Counted from the first letter of the stretch, positions 33,423-42,976 are shown. The stretch: 64,000 nucleotides of DNA from Bacteroidota bacterium (GCA_023386555.1 JAEWJK010000003.1:325244-389243); one strand, 5' to 3'. Notes: generated from the sequence alone by a model not told the origin. Numbers and translations: made by a program.

Positions 33423-34148
33423 CTATCCTTTTACATACTTCATCATCTGCAGAATAATATCAGGATCAGGAGAATTAGATAAATATTTTTCTCTCTCGCT
33501 GTATTTGCAAACACCAGGATAATCACCTTCACGATAACCCATATCTAAAATGATCTGAAAATGCAGATGTGGTGGCCAATGACCATTCTCTTTTGGCAGA
33601 CCAAATGTTGCAATTTGCTGTCCACGGTTGATGTATTGACCTTCTGTTGCTTTTTCAATATCGGCTAAAGCAAGATGACCATACAAAGTATAGAAAGAAA
33701 AACCATCGAGTTGGTGCGAAACAATAAGTGTTGCTCCGTAATCTCCGTAATTATTATTAAAAGCAAAGCTGTGAATCATTCCGCCAAAAGGTGCATACAC
33801 CGGAGTTCCGGCTTTGCCCCAAATATCTGTACCAAGATGCAAACGTCTCGGTTCTTCATATACATCAGCTGAATCGAAAATTTTACTACGACTGTAAACG
33901 GTTCTCAATTCAGCATAACCACCGATTCCATAAGCAGCACCAGCATCTTCCAGTATATCTTCGACATATTCTGAGAACTTATCGGTATCATCAAATATTT
34001 CGGAAGTGAGTGTTGCATTGGTTGAAGTAAAATCCATTAGTACCAATTTATCTTTCTCGCTGTTAAAAGGAACAACAGGATAAAAAGAGGACTGGTTTTT
34101 TTTTAGCACATGAATGATATCTTTCGGATCTATTAATGGATCTTTCAT
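33423..34148 (-). CDS. M23 family metallopeptidase-like protein
   Basis: A 241-residue LytM-type protein. Zinc-site residues are seen in HLGTDIWG (H and D), in YTLYGHLA and in PPHLHFQI, so an active endopeptidase is likely. No clear signal peptide is present, unusual for a peptidoglycan hydrolase; the N-terminal 90 residues are family-specific. Its start overlaps the acetyltransferase gene by 4 bp, so leuS, the acetyltransferase and this gene may form one transcript. Confidence 0.85.
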   Translation of the reverse strand: MKDPLIDPKDIIHVLKKNQSSFYPVVPFNSEKDKLVLMDFTSTNATLTSEIFDDTDKFSEYVEDILEDAGAAYGIGGYAELRTVYSRSKIFDSADVYEEPRRLHLGTDIWGKAGTPVYAPFGGMIHSFAFNNNYGDYGATLIVSHQLDGFSFYTLYGHLALADIEKATEGQYINRGQQIATFGLPKENGHWPPHLHFQIILDMGYREGDYPGVCKYSEREKYLSNSPDPDIILQMMKYVKG

Positions 34149-34666
34149 TGGCTAAAGTTAACTGATTGCTTCGTTAACTCATACACCTTAACAGGACAAT
34201 GATCTTCTATATCCTCTTTCAAAAATTGCATTCCACATTTTTCTATCACTTTCAATGATGCCGCATTTTCAATATGAGCTTTTGCTATGATCCGATCTAA
34301 ATCCAGATGTGCAAAAGCATAGCTGATACAAGTATTAGCAGCTTCTGTTGCATAACCTCTGCCCCAATATTTTTTCTTGAAACGATAGCCTAGGTCGACC
34401 TCATCTTTTTCCTTGATGTACTTTAATCCACACCAGCCAATAAACTCCTGGGTATATTTTAAATGAACGGCCCAACGACCTAAACCCAAATCATATTGTG
34501 GAAGAATAATATCGGTGATTACCTGTTCTGCATTCTCTTTTGTAGTTGGCGGTTCATGCAGGTATTGCATTACAGCAGGATCGCTGTTCAACTCAACAAT
34601 AAGATCAGCATCATCTAAAGTAAACTGACGAAATAATAAACGCTGCGATTGAAAAAGAATCATCAT
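34145..34666 (-). CDS. GNAT family acetyltransferase, RimJ/RimL-like
   Basis: A 173-residue GNAT enzyme resembling the acetyltransferases that modify ribosomal proteins or act on small amines. The pattern LFRQFTLDDADLIVEL at the start, GRWAVHL, DLGYRFKKKYWGRGYATEA (motif A; core GRGYA) and AHIENAASLKVIEKCGM (motif B) is clear. ATG at 34666 is preferred to a GTG at 34690 that would overlap the leuS stop. Substrate unknown. Confidence 0.85.
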   Translation of the reverse strand: MMILFQSQRLLFRQFTLDDADLIVELNSDPAVMQYLHEPPTTKENAEQVITDIILPQYDLGLGRWAVHLKYTQEFIGWCGLKYIKEKDEVDLGYRFKKKYWGRGYATEAANTCISYAFAHLDLDRIIAKAHIENAASLKVIEKCGMQFLKEDIEDHCPVKVYELTKQSVNFSQ

Positions 34667-34689
34667 AAGGGGTAAGCAATTGTTGTTCA

Positions 34690-37650
34690 CTAAACTACAA
34701 CATTTACCATTTGCCCTTTCTTAAAGATGAATTTTCTAATCTCTTTGCCTTCAATCCATTTCTGAACAACTTCATTGGCTAAAACGATCTTTTCTACTTC
34801 CGCCTGTTCAGCATCTAACGAAATACTGATCGTTGTTCTAAGTTTTCCGTTGATAGAAACCGGATACTGTTTAGATGATTCAACAACATATGTTTCATCA
34901 AACACTGGGTAAGTTGCATCCAATACACTTCTTTTATTTTCTAAAGTAGTCCAGAGTTCTTCAGCAATATGAGGAGCATAAGGTGTAAGTAATATTACTA
35001 CCTGTTCAAGCACTTCTTTTTTATAGCATTTCAAATCATGCAGTTCATTGGCACAAACCATGAATGCAGCCACAGCAGTATTGAAAGAAAAACGTTCAGT
35101 ATCTTCTTCAATCTTTTTGATGGTCTTATGCAACACTTTTAATTCTTCGGGTGTTGCTTTTTCATCGTTCCATACTTTTCCCTTTTGCTCATCAAAAAAC
35201 AAACGCCAAAGTTTTTTCAGGAAACGATGGACACCTTCAATTCCTTTCGTATCCCATGGTTTGCTTTGTTCTACCGGGCCAAGGAACATTTCGTACATAC
35301 GGAAAGTGTCGGCTCCGTATTTGTTTACAAGATCGTCTGGATTAACTGTGTTGAATTTTGATTTCGACATTTTTTCAACTTCTGAACCGCAGATGTATTT
35401 GTCAAGAAACCAAGTGTCCTTATCCCTTGTTGATGGATTATATATTACTCCATCTTCACAAATAAACTCTGAATTCTTATATTCTTGCTTCCATTTAACG
35501 AAAGCATCCATATCTAATTCAACGCCATCTACAATATTTACGTCAACATGAAGCTTATCAACATCACTTGGTGAATAAGCGAAAATCCTTGGTTCCGAAT
35601 TTGAGTAATTATTTTCGCCAATTAATCCATTTGAAATGAAAGTGGTGGTTCCTCTTAACCTATACACAAACCTCGAACTTCCCTGTATCATTCCCTGGTT
35701 CACCAATTTCTTATACGGCTCATCATGTCCTATCAATCCAAGATCGAACAAACATTTCGTCCACATTCTGCTGTATAATAAATGGCCTACAGCATGTTCG
35801 GTTCCACCTATGTAAATGTCAACCTGGTTCCAGTAGTCAGATAGTTTTTTGTCGCAGAAAGTTTCTTCATTATGCGGATCCATGTAACGTAAAAAATACC
35901 AGCTACTTCCTGCATAACCCGGCATTGTGTTGGTTTCAAGGTGTCTTTCTGTCCATGAATCAATATTCGCTAACGGACCTTCACCTTCAGGACCTGGAGA
36001 ATAAGAATCAACTTTAGGCAATTCCAATGGCAATTCACTTTCGTCTAAAGGATAAGCAATACCATTTTTCCATTGAATTGGAAAAGGTTCACCCCAATAA
36101 CGCTGACGAGAGAATGCAGCATCTCTCATTTTATAGTTGGTCTTTCTCTCTCCTATTCCTAATTCTTCCAGTTTGTTAATCACAACTTCAATGGCATCTT
36201 TCATCACCATGCCATTAAGAAAATCACTGTTACTTAGTTTTGCTTCTTTGGTTGGATTTGCTTCTTCACCATTATAAGCTTCATCAATAATATTTGTAAT
36301 CGGAATATTGAAATGCTTTGCAAACTTGTGATCTCTTTCATCACCACAAGGCACAGCCATTATGGCTCCTGTTCCGTATCCGGCTAACACATATTCCGAT
36401 ATCCAAATAGGAATTTTTTTCTGATTGAAAGGATTGATGGCATAAGATCCTGTGAACACACCACTGATCTTTTTCTCCGCCATTCTTTCTCTTTCACTAC
36501 GACTTTTTACATAAGTAATATAATCTTCTACAACTTGTTTTTGTTCGGGTGTAGTGATTTCTTCTACCAGTTCATGTTCAGGAGCAATGACCATGAAGTC
36601 AACTCCGAAAATAGTGTCGGGACGTGTTGTGTACACACGTAAGGAGTCACCAACAAGCGATTCTTCCCATGTTATACTTTCGACCGTTACCTCTTCCCCT
36701 TTTTCATTAGTATATTGATCAACGATCTCTCTGCTTTCCTTAGTATCGCCATAGTGAATATAAAAATCAATCTCAGCACCGGAAGATTTACCGATCCAGT
36801 TACGCTGCATGTCTTTCATTGCTTCACTGAAATCAACGGTGTCCAGTCCTTGCAATAATCGATCAGCATATTCTGTAATCCTCAAATACCATTGACGTAA
36901 TTTCTTTTTTACTACCGGATGTCCACCTCTTTCACTAACGCCATTCACCACTTCGTCATTGGCAAGAACAGTTCCCAAGGCTTCACACCAGTTCACTTCT
37001 CCATAACCGCAATATGCAATACGGTATTCCATTAATATACTTTGCTGCGTGAATTCATCGAATGATTTCCATTCAGCTGCAGTGAATGTGCCGGACAAGG
37101 AATTGGGAATTTGGAATTTATCGTTTGGTACAGGATGATTAATATTCCCTTCGGCTTCAAAAATTTTGATCAGGCCATCAATAGATTCTGCTTTGTTGTT
37201 TTTTCTGTTGAACCAGCTTTTAAAAAGTTTAAGAAATATCCATTGTGTCCATTTATAGTAGCGAGGTTCTGAAGTGTTTACTTCTCTCTCCCAATCATAA
37301 CAAAACCCAATATTGTCTAATTGCTTTTTAAAATTCTCAATGTTTGTTGCAGTTGAAACAGCAGGATGAATGCCATGTTCTATTGCATATTGTTCTGCAG
37401 GTAGCCCAAAAGCATCAAAGCCCATTGGATGCAAAACATTAAATCCTTTTAGTCTTTTGTAACGTGAATAAATATCAGAAGCGATATATCCTAACGGGTG
37501 ACCAACATGCAAACCGGCACCACTTGGATAAGGAAACATATCCAGCACATAACATTTAGGCTTCGAAAAGTCGTTTGGAACTTTATAAGCTTTCGTTTCT
37601 TTCCAGCGTTGCTGCCATTTTTTTTCTATTTCCCTGAAGTTGTATTCCAT
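34690..37650 (-). CDS. leuS: Leucine-tRNA ligase
   Basis: Class I synthetase that charges tRNA-Leu and edits mischarged products. The 986-residue protein has the HIGH-type motif GLHVGHPLG (about 46-54), the editing domain with TTRPDTIFGVDF and GTGAIMAVPCGDERD, and the KMSKS loop EKMSKSKFN near residue 765. It is longer than the E. coli enzyme because of an insert in the N-terminal part (about 140-180) and one of roughly 100 residues just before KMSKS; such length is usual in Bacteroidota. Confidence 0.98.
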   Translation of the reverse strand: MEYNFREIEKKWQQRWKETKAYKVPNDFSKPKCYVLDMFPYPSGAGLHVGHPLGYIASDIYSRYKRLKGFNVLHPMGFDAFGLPAEQYAIEHGIHPAVSTATNIENFKKQLDNIGFCYDWEREVNTSEPRYYKWTQWIFLKLFKSWFNRKNNKAESIDGLIKIFEAEGNINHPVPNDKFQIPNSLSGTFTAAEWKSFDEFTQQSILMEYRIAYCGYGEVNWCEALGTVLANDEVVNGVSERGGHPVVKKKLRQWYLRITEYADRLLQGLDTVDFSEAMKDMQRNWIGKSSGAEIDFYIHYGDTKESREIVDQYTNEKGEEVTVESITWEESLVGDSLRVYTTRPDTIFGVDFMVIAPEHELVEEITTPEQKQVVEDYITYVKSRSERERMAEKKISGVFTGSYAINPFNQKKIPIWISEYVLAGYGTGAIMAVPCGDERDHKFAKHFNIPITNIIDEAYNGEEANPTKEAKLSNSDFLNGMVMKDAIEVVINKLEELGIGERKTNYKMRDAAFSRQRYWGEPFPIQWKNGIAYPLDESELPLELPKVDSYSPGPEGEGPLANIDSWTERHLETNTMPGYAGSSWYFLRYMDPHNEETFCDKKLSDYWNQVDIYIGGTEHAVGHLLYSRMWTKCLFDLGLIGHDEPYKKLVNQGMIQGSSRFVYRLRGTTTFISNGLIGENNYSNSEPRIFAYSPSDVDKLHVDVNIVDGVELDMDAFVKWKQEYKNSEFICEDGVIYNPSTRDKDTWFLDKYICGSEVEKMSKSKFNTVNPDDLVNKYGADTFRMYEMFLGPVEQSKPWDTKGIEGVHRFLKKLWRLFFDEQKGKVWNDEKATPEELKVLHKTIKKIEEDTERFSFNTAVAAFMVCANELHDLKCYKKEVLEQVVILLTPYAPHIAEELWTTLENKRSVLDATYPVFDETYVVESSKQYPVSINGKLRTTISISLDAEQAEVEKIVLANEVVQKWIEGKEIRKFIFKKGQMVNVVV

Positions 37651-37689
37651 TCTATGTCTGAGCTCTGATTTATGATATCTGATTTATGT

Positions 37690-37739
37690 AAACAGCTTTC
37701 GATTGTTTACTCATCGTTCCTTGCGTCGCACTCTTGTAC
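37690..37739 (+). repeat. Dispersed intergenic element, subtype B
   Basis: Core at 37720-37739 with one mismatch at its first base; AAACAGCTTTCG upstream corresponds to the far end. Confidence 0.8.
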
Positions 37740-37837
37740 AATTGAACACAGATGACACAGATGCAGCGGATTAATACTGATAATCTGTGTCAATTCAATC
37801 ATAATCATCAGCGTAATCAGCGTTCCAATCCTGTCGA

Positions 37838-37900
37838 ATAAAGTTCAGAACGTACAAGTGAGTGACACAACGGAAGTTGAATTATGCACTGCTGCCGGCT
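37838..37900 (-). repeat. Dispersed intergenic element, subtype A
   Basis: ATAAAGTTCAGAAC, the exact core at 37852-37871, a spacer and GCTGCCGGCTAAATAAAAA. This is one of the most complete copies. Confidence 0.88.
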
Positions 37901-38012
37901 AAATAAAAATCTACTAACAAAATTTTAACCCTCACCGGTAGTGATGTGCATAATTACCGTTTAAAACAAATCGTTAGAGTGCTGCAAATGTAATGTTTAG
38001 GCTTGTAAACCC

Positions 38013-38020
38013 TACATTTG
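38013..38020 (+). promoter_or_regulatory. Putative -7 box of ftsX
   Basis: TACATTTG matches TAnnTTTG, 30 nt before the ftsX ATG. No -33 TTTG was found at the expected distance. Confidence 0.45.
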
Positions 38021-38049
38021 CACCTGTCTAAAACCGCTAAATTCTACGC

Positions 38050-38925
38050 ATGGCAGCACAACAGAAAGCATCGTTGAAACGCAGTAAGCCTAATTATGTG
38101 TATAGCATTGTTGGGGTGGCTCTTGTATTATTGATCATGGGAGTAATGGGTTGGCTATTTATGAACTTTAACCAGGTAGCTACCATGTTTAAAGAAGACA
38201 TCAGGATAAGTGCTTACCTGAGAACAGCTAATAAAGACACCATTAACCAGATACAACAATTTGTTGCCAGCCAGCCTTTTGCAAGGAATGTGGAGTATGT
38301 AAATAAGGAATCGGCAAAAAAGATCTGGAATAAAGATAACCAGGAAGATTGGGCTACAGTTTTGGATGATAATCCTTTACCGGAAAGCATTGATTTTTAT
38401 GCGAAAAGTGATTGGATAAATAAGGATAGCCTGGCTAAGATGTCGAATACAATTTTGACCCGTTATCCAGACCAGATCACTGATCTTCAGTATCCTAAAG
38501 AACTGGTGAACAACCTGAATGAAAGAGCATCGAAGCTTGGATTGGTGTTTTTGGTAGTGGCGATTATTCTTTGTGTGCTGGTAATTGTTAGCATTGATAA
38601 TACTATTCGTTTAGCCATGTTCAGCAACCGTTTCTTAATAAAGACGATGCAAATGGTGGGTGCCACAAGATGGTTTATAGTAAAACCGATGGATATGAGA
38701 GCTATCGTAAACGGGTTGATCAGTTCGGTGATTGCCATTGCCATATTATTTACGGTAATGAAATGGGCAGAAAGCCAGTTTGATGGATTAAAAGCCCTAC
38801 ACAGTACCAGCAATCTGTTGATTTTATTTGGCGGAATGGTGCTGGTAGGTGTGATCATTTCTCTATACAGCACGCATAGAAGTGTGATGAAATATTTGAA
38901 AATGAAACTGGATGACTTATACTAG
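38050..38925 (+). CDS. ftsX: Cell division protein FtsX
   Basis: The membrane part of the FtsEX complex, which controls septal peptidoglycan hydrolases. The 291-residue protein has a cytoplasmic start, TM1 (about 18-40), an extracytoplasmic loop (42-165), then three helices (168-190, 217-240, 255-278). The ending YSTHRSVMKYLKMKLDDLY is family-typical. ftsE is not adjacent. DUF3098 and uppP follow in the order common in this phylum; the EnvC-type partner is encoded at 53.9 kb. Confidence 0.95.
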   Translation: MAAQQKASLKRSKPNYVYSIVGVALVLLIMGVMGWLFMNFNQVATMFKEDIRISAYLRTANKDTINQIQQFVASQPFARNVEYVNKESAKKIWNKDNQEDWATVLDDNPLPESIDFYAKSDWINKDSLAKMSNTILTRYPDQITDLQYPKELVNNLNERASKLGLVFLVVAIILCVLVIVSIDNTIRLAMFSNRFLIKTMQMVGATRWFIVKPMDMRAIVNGLISSVIAIAILFTVMKWAESQFDGLKALHSTSNLLILFGGMVLVGVIISLYSTHRSVMKYLKMKLDDLY

Positions 38926-39014
38926 GTCATTTTGGTCAATGGTCAATTAGCCAATGGCCGATGACTCAATGACTAATTGACTTTTGTTTATATTGCAAAC
39001 CTTAATTAACTGAA

Positions 39015-39287
39015 ATGGCTGTAGAAAAGAAAATTGTAAAAGAGAAAGTAGTAAGAGAAAGAACCATTCTTTTTACAAAAGATAATTATATATGGATGGG
39101 GATTGGTGGTGTGATCATTGCTATTGGCATGTTACTGATGAGTGGTGGTAAAAACCAGGATCCGAATGTATTTGATACCAATGTGGTGTATAGTACAACA
39201 AGAATAACGATAGCTCCTATTGTTATCTTACTAGGTTTCGTGGTAGAGATATATGCTATTTTTAAGAAGCCTGTAGTAAGAGCTTAA
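39015..39287 (+). CDS. DUF3098 membrane protein
   Basis: A 90-residue protein with two membrane helices (about 24-42 and 62-80) separated by a short loop with MSGGKNQDPNVFD. DUF3098 proteins are almost always encoded between ftsX and uppP in Bacteroidota, which suggests a link to division or envelope growth. No motif reveals the mechanism. A terminator follows 18 bp after the stop. Confidence 0.88.
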   Translation: MAVEKKIVKEKVVRERTILFTKDNYIWMGIGGVIIAIGMLLMSGGKNQDPNVFDTNVVYSTTRITIAPIVILLGFVVEIYAIFKKPVVRA

Positions 39288-39305
39288 TTTTTATAAATGA
39301 ATTTG

Positions 39306-39331
39306 AATCCCGCCGATAGCGGGATTTTTTT
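39306..39331 (+). terminator. Terminator after the DUF3098 gene
   Basis: A perfect 8-bp stem, AATCCCGC with GCGGGATT, and a 7-T tract separate the ftsX-DUF3098 transcript from uppP. Confidence 0.88.
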
Positions 39332-39356
39332 GTTTCTTTAATCTTTAAAGTTGCAC

Positions 39357-40154
39357 ATGAATATTTTTGAAGCGATAATTATAGCTATAGTTGAGGGCAT
39401 TACGGAATTTTTACCCATTTCTTCTACTGGTCACATGATCATTACCAGTTCTTTATTGGGTATTCATAAAGAAGAGTTTACAAAACTGTTTACTGTAGCC
39501 ATACAGTTAGGAGCGATCTTATCGGTAGTTATTCTTTATTATAAACGCTTTTTCCCATTAAACAGGTGGAAGTTTTATCTGAAGTTGCTGGTTGCTGTTG
39601 TACCTGCACTTGTATTAGGTGCCCTGTTTGAAGATGAAATAGACAGTTTGCTTGAAAGTCCACTTACAGTTGCCATTACATTGTTACTAGGCGGTATTGT
39701 GTTATTATTTATTGATAAAGTTTTTAAAACACATACAGTAGACAATGAAAAAGAATTGAGCTTTGGTAAAGCTTTTATTGTTGGATGTTGGCAATGTTTG
39801 GCAATGATACCTGGTGTTAGCAGAAGTGCTTCTTCTATCATCGGAGGAATGCAACAAAAGCTGACCCGAAATTTTGCTGCAGAATTTTCATTCTTTCTTG
39901 CCATTCCAACAATGGCTGCAGCAACAGGTTATAAGTTGCTAAAAACTTTCAAAGAAGAACCGGAAGTATTAACTGCAGGAAACAATCTAATGTTACTTAT
40001 CGTTGGAAACATTGTAGCTTTTATTGTTGCAATGCTTGCAATAAAATTTTTTATTACTTACCTCCAGAAACATGGATTTAAAATGTTTGGATGGTATAGA
40101 ATAATCGTGGGCATTATACTTTTAGTGCTTATCTACACAGGTTATATTGAATAA
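39357..40154 (+). CDS. uppP: Undecaprenyl-diphosphatase
   Basis: Regenerates undecaprenyl phosphate for peptidoglycan and other glycan carriers. The 265-residue membrane protein has the BacA motifs [14 protein letters not shown] (13-26) and PGVSRSASS, and about eight helices. ATG at 39357 is preferred over a TTG two codons earlier. It overlaps the upstream region of the next lipoprotein but not its chosen start. The PAP2 protein at 7.3 kb could act on the same substrate. Confidence 0.97.
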   Translation: MNIFEAIIIAIVEGITEFLPISSTGHMIITSSLLGIHKEEFTKLFTVAIQLGAILSVVILYYKRFFPLNRWKFYLKLLVAVVPALVLGALFEDEIDSLLESPLTVAITLLLGGIVLLFIDKVFKTHTVDNEKELSFGKAFIVGCWQCLAMIPGVSRSASSIIGGMQQKLTRNFAAEFSFFLAIPTMAAATGYKLLKTFKEEPEVLTAGNNLMLLIVGNIVAFIVAMLAIKFFITYLQKHGFKMFGWYRIIVGIILLVLIYTGYIE

Positions 40155-40185
40155 TTTATATCTTGTACTACTAAAAATAAATCTT

Positions 40186-40659
40186 ATGAGGAAATTAGTT
40201 TTAGCATTATTGGTGTCTACTGCTTTGATCGCTTGTAATTCCTGGGGTGATAAATACATGGCTAACGATAAAAGTGAAGTGTACTATAAAGATGGTGCTA
40301 CAGCTGACGATGCAAAAAGGCTTGGAGATTTTCTATTAAAGAATAACTACTTTGACAGTGCTACAGAAAAATCAGTACAACTAACTAAAACCGTTGATAC
40401 CTTCAACGTAAAATTTGTTGTTGATAAAGAAAAAGTAAGCCAGACAGAGAATGCAGACATGTTATTTACCATTATGGGGGCTGCCATCAGTTCAGATGTA
40501 TTCTCGGGTAAGCCGGTAAAAGTTATATTAGCAGATACTCGTATGGAGGGCTTTAAAGAAATTCCAACTTATACTATAACAGTAGATACTTCATCTGCTA
40601 TTTCAGTAGAAGAACCAACTAATACAACTGGCGAAGGAGATACAACTCATCATAAATAA
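40186..40659 (+). CDS. Small lipoprotein of unknown function
   Basis: A 157-residue protein with a clear lipoprotein signal (LLVSTALIACNSW, Cys near residue 17). The body looks like an alpha/beta domain (SEVYYKDGATADDAKRLGDFL, cited in part as KDGATADDAKRL) and the tail is Thr/Glu-rich and probably unstructured. No known family was recognised. ATG at 40186 was chosen because it starts the signal peptide; an earlier start inside uppP lacks support. A strong terminator follows. Confidence 0.75.
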   Translation: MRKLVLALLVSTALIACNSWGDKYMANDKSEVYYKDGATADDAKRLGDFLLKNNYFDSATEKSVQLTKTVDTFNVKFVVDKEKVSQTENADMLFTIMGAAISSDVFSGKPVKVILADTRMEGFKEIPTYTITVDTSSAISVEEPTNTTGEGDTTHHK

Positions 40660-40677
40660 ACATTGAAACAATATTTG

Positions 40678-40707
40678 AAAGACGCTATTGTATATAGCGT
40701 CTTTTTT
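40678..40707 (+). terminator. Terminator after the small lipoprotein gene
   Basis: GACGCTAT (40681-40688) pairs with ATAGCGTC (40694-40701), extended by A-T pairs, followed by a T-run. Confidence 0.88.
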
Positions 40708-40733
40708 ATTTTATCTTTAGCCAAACCAAGCAA

Positions 40734-42044
40734 ATGCAAACTGCTTCCAGGAAAGTTGTGAATGGCTGGGCCATGTACGATTGGGCTAACAGTGCTTACA
40801 ACCTTGTAATAACATCCACCATATTTCCTGCATATTTCGAAAGCATTACCGGGGATGGAAATGACACAACAATTGATCATGTTCAATTTTTAGGACGAGA
40901 TTTTGTAAACACCGCTTTATATAATTATGCATTGGCCGCTGCATTTTGTATTGTAGCAATCATGTCACCTTTACTTTCGTCTATTGCAGATTACAGGGGA
41001 AATAAAAAATCTTTCCTACGGTTCTTTATGACTATGGGAAGTATCTCATGCAGCCTTTTGTTCTTTTACAATGCAGATAATCTTTGGTTGGGCATCACTG
41101 CTATGATCATTGCCTGTGTTGGTTATTGGGCAAGCCTTGTATTTTATAATTCCTACCTGCCGGAAATTGCTTCATTTGAAGACAGGGATAAAGTGAGTGC
41201 AAGAGGTTTTGCATACGGATACATTGGAAGTGTAATATTACAGGTGATCTGTTTTGTGTTTGTGATGGGTAATGAAACATTTGGCATTACAAAAGGCTTT
41301 GCTTCACAGTTATCTTTCTTGCTGGTAGGTATTTGGTGGTTCAGCTTTGCCAGTCTTTCATTAAAGCGATTACCTAAATCATCTCCAATAGGTTCTGACA
41401 AGAAACATACATTGGCTCACGGTTACACAGAATTGAATAAAGTTTGGAAACAACTTGTTCATTTGCCGGTTTTAAAGCGGTATTTGTTCTCTTTCTTTTT
41501 TTACAACATGGGAGTGCAGACAGTAATGCTGGCTGCAACACTGTATGGCAAAAGTGAATTAGGTATACCCACAGAAAATCTCATTATTGCCATATTAATT
41601 ATTCAGTTAATTGCTATTCCTGGAGCTTACTTTTTATCAAAATTATCAGGTAAGATCGGAAACTTTCCTGCCTTAATGACTTGTGTGATCGTATGGATCG
41701 GAATATGCATCGCTGGATATTTATTACCTGCAAAAGATCCAATGGCATTTTATATTCTTGCAACGGTTGTTGGTTTTGTAATGGGTGGCATTCAATCGCT
41801 CAGCCGTTCAACTTATGCGAAGCTGATGCCTGAAACAAAAGACACTACATCATTCTTCAGCTTTTATGATGTAACTGAAAAAATTGCCATCGTTATTGGC
41901 ATGTTCACCTTTGGTTTTATTATAGAGTTAACCGGTAGCCAAAGAAATTCTGTTCTTGCTTTAATGGTCTTCTTTATACTAGGCTTTTTACTTTTACTTT
42001 GGACAAATACAACTGCTAAAAAGAAAAAACATTCTATCGCATGA
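40734..42044 (+). CDS. MFS transporter, UMF1/Atg22-like
   Basis: A 436-residue permease with twelve predicted helices. The N-terminal motif GWAMYDWANSAYNLVITSTIFPAYF (key part YDWANSAY) is diagnostic of the UMF1/vacuole-effluxer-like family, and the central QSLSRSTYAKLMPE loop agrees. Family relatives in fungi export amino acids from vacuoles; the bacterial substrates are unknown. Its stop overlaps the ATG of the MBL hydrolase by 4 bp, so the two are probably co-translated. Confidence 0.9.
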   Translation: MQTASRKVVNGWAMYDWANSAYNLVITSTIFPAYFESITGDGNDTTIDHVQFLGRDFVNTALYNYALAAAFCIVAIMSPLLSSIADYRGNKKSFLRFFMTMGSISCSLLFFYNADNLWLGITAMIIACVGYWASLVFYNSYLPEIASFEDRDKVSARGFAYGYIGSVILQVICFVFVMGNETFGITKGFASQLSFLLVGIWWFSFASLSLKRLPKSSPIGSDKKHTLAHGYTELNKVWKQLVHLPVLKRYLFSFFFYNMGVQTVMLAATLYGKSELGIPTENLIIAILIIQLIAIPGAYFLSKLSGKIGNFPALMTCVIVWIGICIAGYLLPAKDPMAFYILATVVGFVMGGIQSLSRSTYAKLMPETKDTTSFFSFYDVTEKIAIVIGMFTFGFIIELTGSQRNSVLALMVFFILGFLLLLWTNTTAKKKKHSIA

Positions 42045-42880
42045 AGCTTTATTCAATAAATACAGGCTATTTTAAATTAGATGGTGGTGCTATGTTTGGT
42101 GTAGTACCTAAAAGCATGTGGAATAAACTGAACCCTGCAGATGAAAATAATTTGTGCAGCTGGGCAATGAGAAGTTTATTAATTGAGGATGAGGGCAAAC
42201 TTATTTTGATCGACAATGGAATAGGTGATAAACAGGATGCAAAATTCATGGGGCATTATTATTTGCACGGAGATGATTCGCTGGATAAATCTTTAGCCAA
42301 ATATGGATTTTCAAAAGATGATATTACAGATGTGATATTAACGCACCTTCATTTTGATCATTGTGGTGGTAGTATTATCAGACAAGGTGATAAGTTAGTC
42401 CCGGCTTTTAAAAATGCTACTTATTGGAGTAATGAAAAACATTGGAACTGGGCAACTAAACCAAACGATAGGGAAAAAGCATCTTTCTTAAAGGAAAATA
42501 TTTTACCAATACAGGAAAGTGGACAATTGAAGTTTGCATCAACAGAAGAAGGAAATTACTTATTTGAAAATATTAAGTTGCGATTTGTAAACGGACATAC
42601 AGATGCAATGATGTTACCACAAATCAGTTACAAAGGAAGGACGATTGTTTACATGGCTGATCTTTTACCTGCTGCTGCACATATTCCAATACCCTATGTG
42701 ATGGCTTATGATATGTTTCCGCTGACTACTTTAAACGAAAAAAAAACTTTCTTAACTGAAGCAGTGGAGAACGATTATACACTTTTCTTTGAGCATGATC
42801 CAACGATAGAGTGTTGCAACTTACATATGACAGAAAAAGGTGTAAGACAAAAAGATACTTTCAAAATAGCGGAAGTGTAA
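42041..42880 (+). CDS. MBL-fold metallo-hydrolase
   Basis: A 279-residue metallo-beta-lactamase fold enzyme with the dinuclear metal motif THLHFDHCGG (HxHxDH, about 102-111), a later His in NGHTDAM and Asp in MADLLP, and a terminal His in FEHDP. It resembles N-acyl homoserine lactonase-like and other quorum-quenching hydrolases, but the substrate cannot be told from sequence. It overlaps the UMF1 gene by 4 bp. Confidence 0.88.
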   Translation: MKLYSINTGYFKLDGGAMFGVVPKSMWNKLNPADENNLCSWAMRSLLIEDEGKLILIDNGIGDKQDAKFMGHYYLHGDDSLDKSLAKYGFSKDDITDVILTHLHFDHCGGSIIRQGDKLVPAFKNATYWSNEKHWNWATKPNDREKASFLKENILPIQESGQLKFASTEEGNYLFENIKLRFVNGHTDAMMLPQISYKGRTIVYMADLLPAAAHIPIPYVMAYDMFPLTTLNEKKTFLTEAVENDYTLFFEHDPTIECCNLHMTEKGVRQKDTFKIAEV

Positions 42881-42912
42881 TTTTTACTGGCAATTGATGC
42901 AACACATTCTTT

Positions 42913-42976
42913 TGTAGAAGTGTGCGACGCAACGATGCTCAATTAAAATACTATTGCCCATATCATAAAAAAGAAA
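42913..42976 (-). repeat. Dispersed intergenic element, subtype B
   Basis: Core at 42913-42932 with two mismatches; the far end CATATCATAAAAAAG joins the U-tract of the following minus-strand terminator. Confidence 0.78.

Larger units (their letters stand above)
37651..38049. other. Divergent leuS-ftsX gap with paired repeats and a promoter
   Basis: No gene is seen. A subtype B and a subtype A element face each other (cores 37720 and 37852). Between them lies 10-bp-periodic sequence with a perfect inverted repeat (37753-37762 with 37783-37792). An ftsX -7 box lies at the right end. Confidence 0.6.

Noticed and set aside
38937..38985. Inverted repeat GTCAATTAG/CTAATTGAC after ftsX as a terminator
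   Set aside because: The arms are part of loosely periodic GGTCAATGG sequence and no proper U-tract follows; ftsX and the DUF3098 gene are probably co-transcribed.
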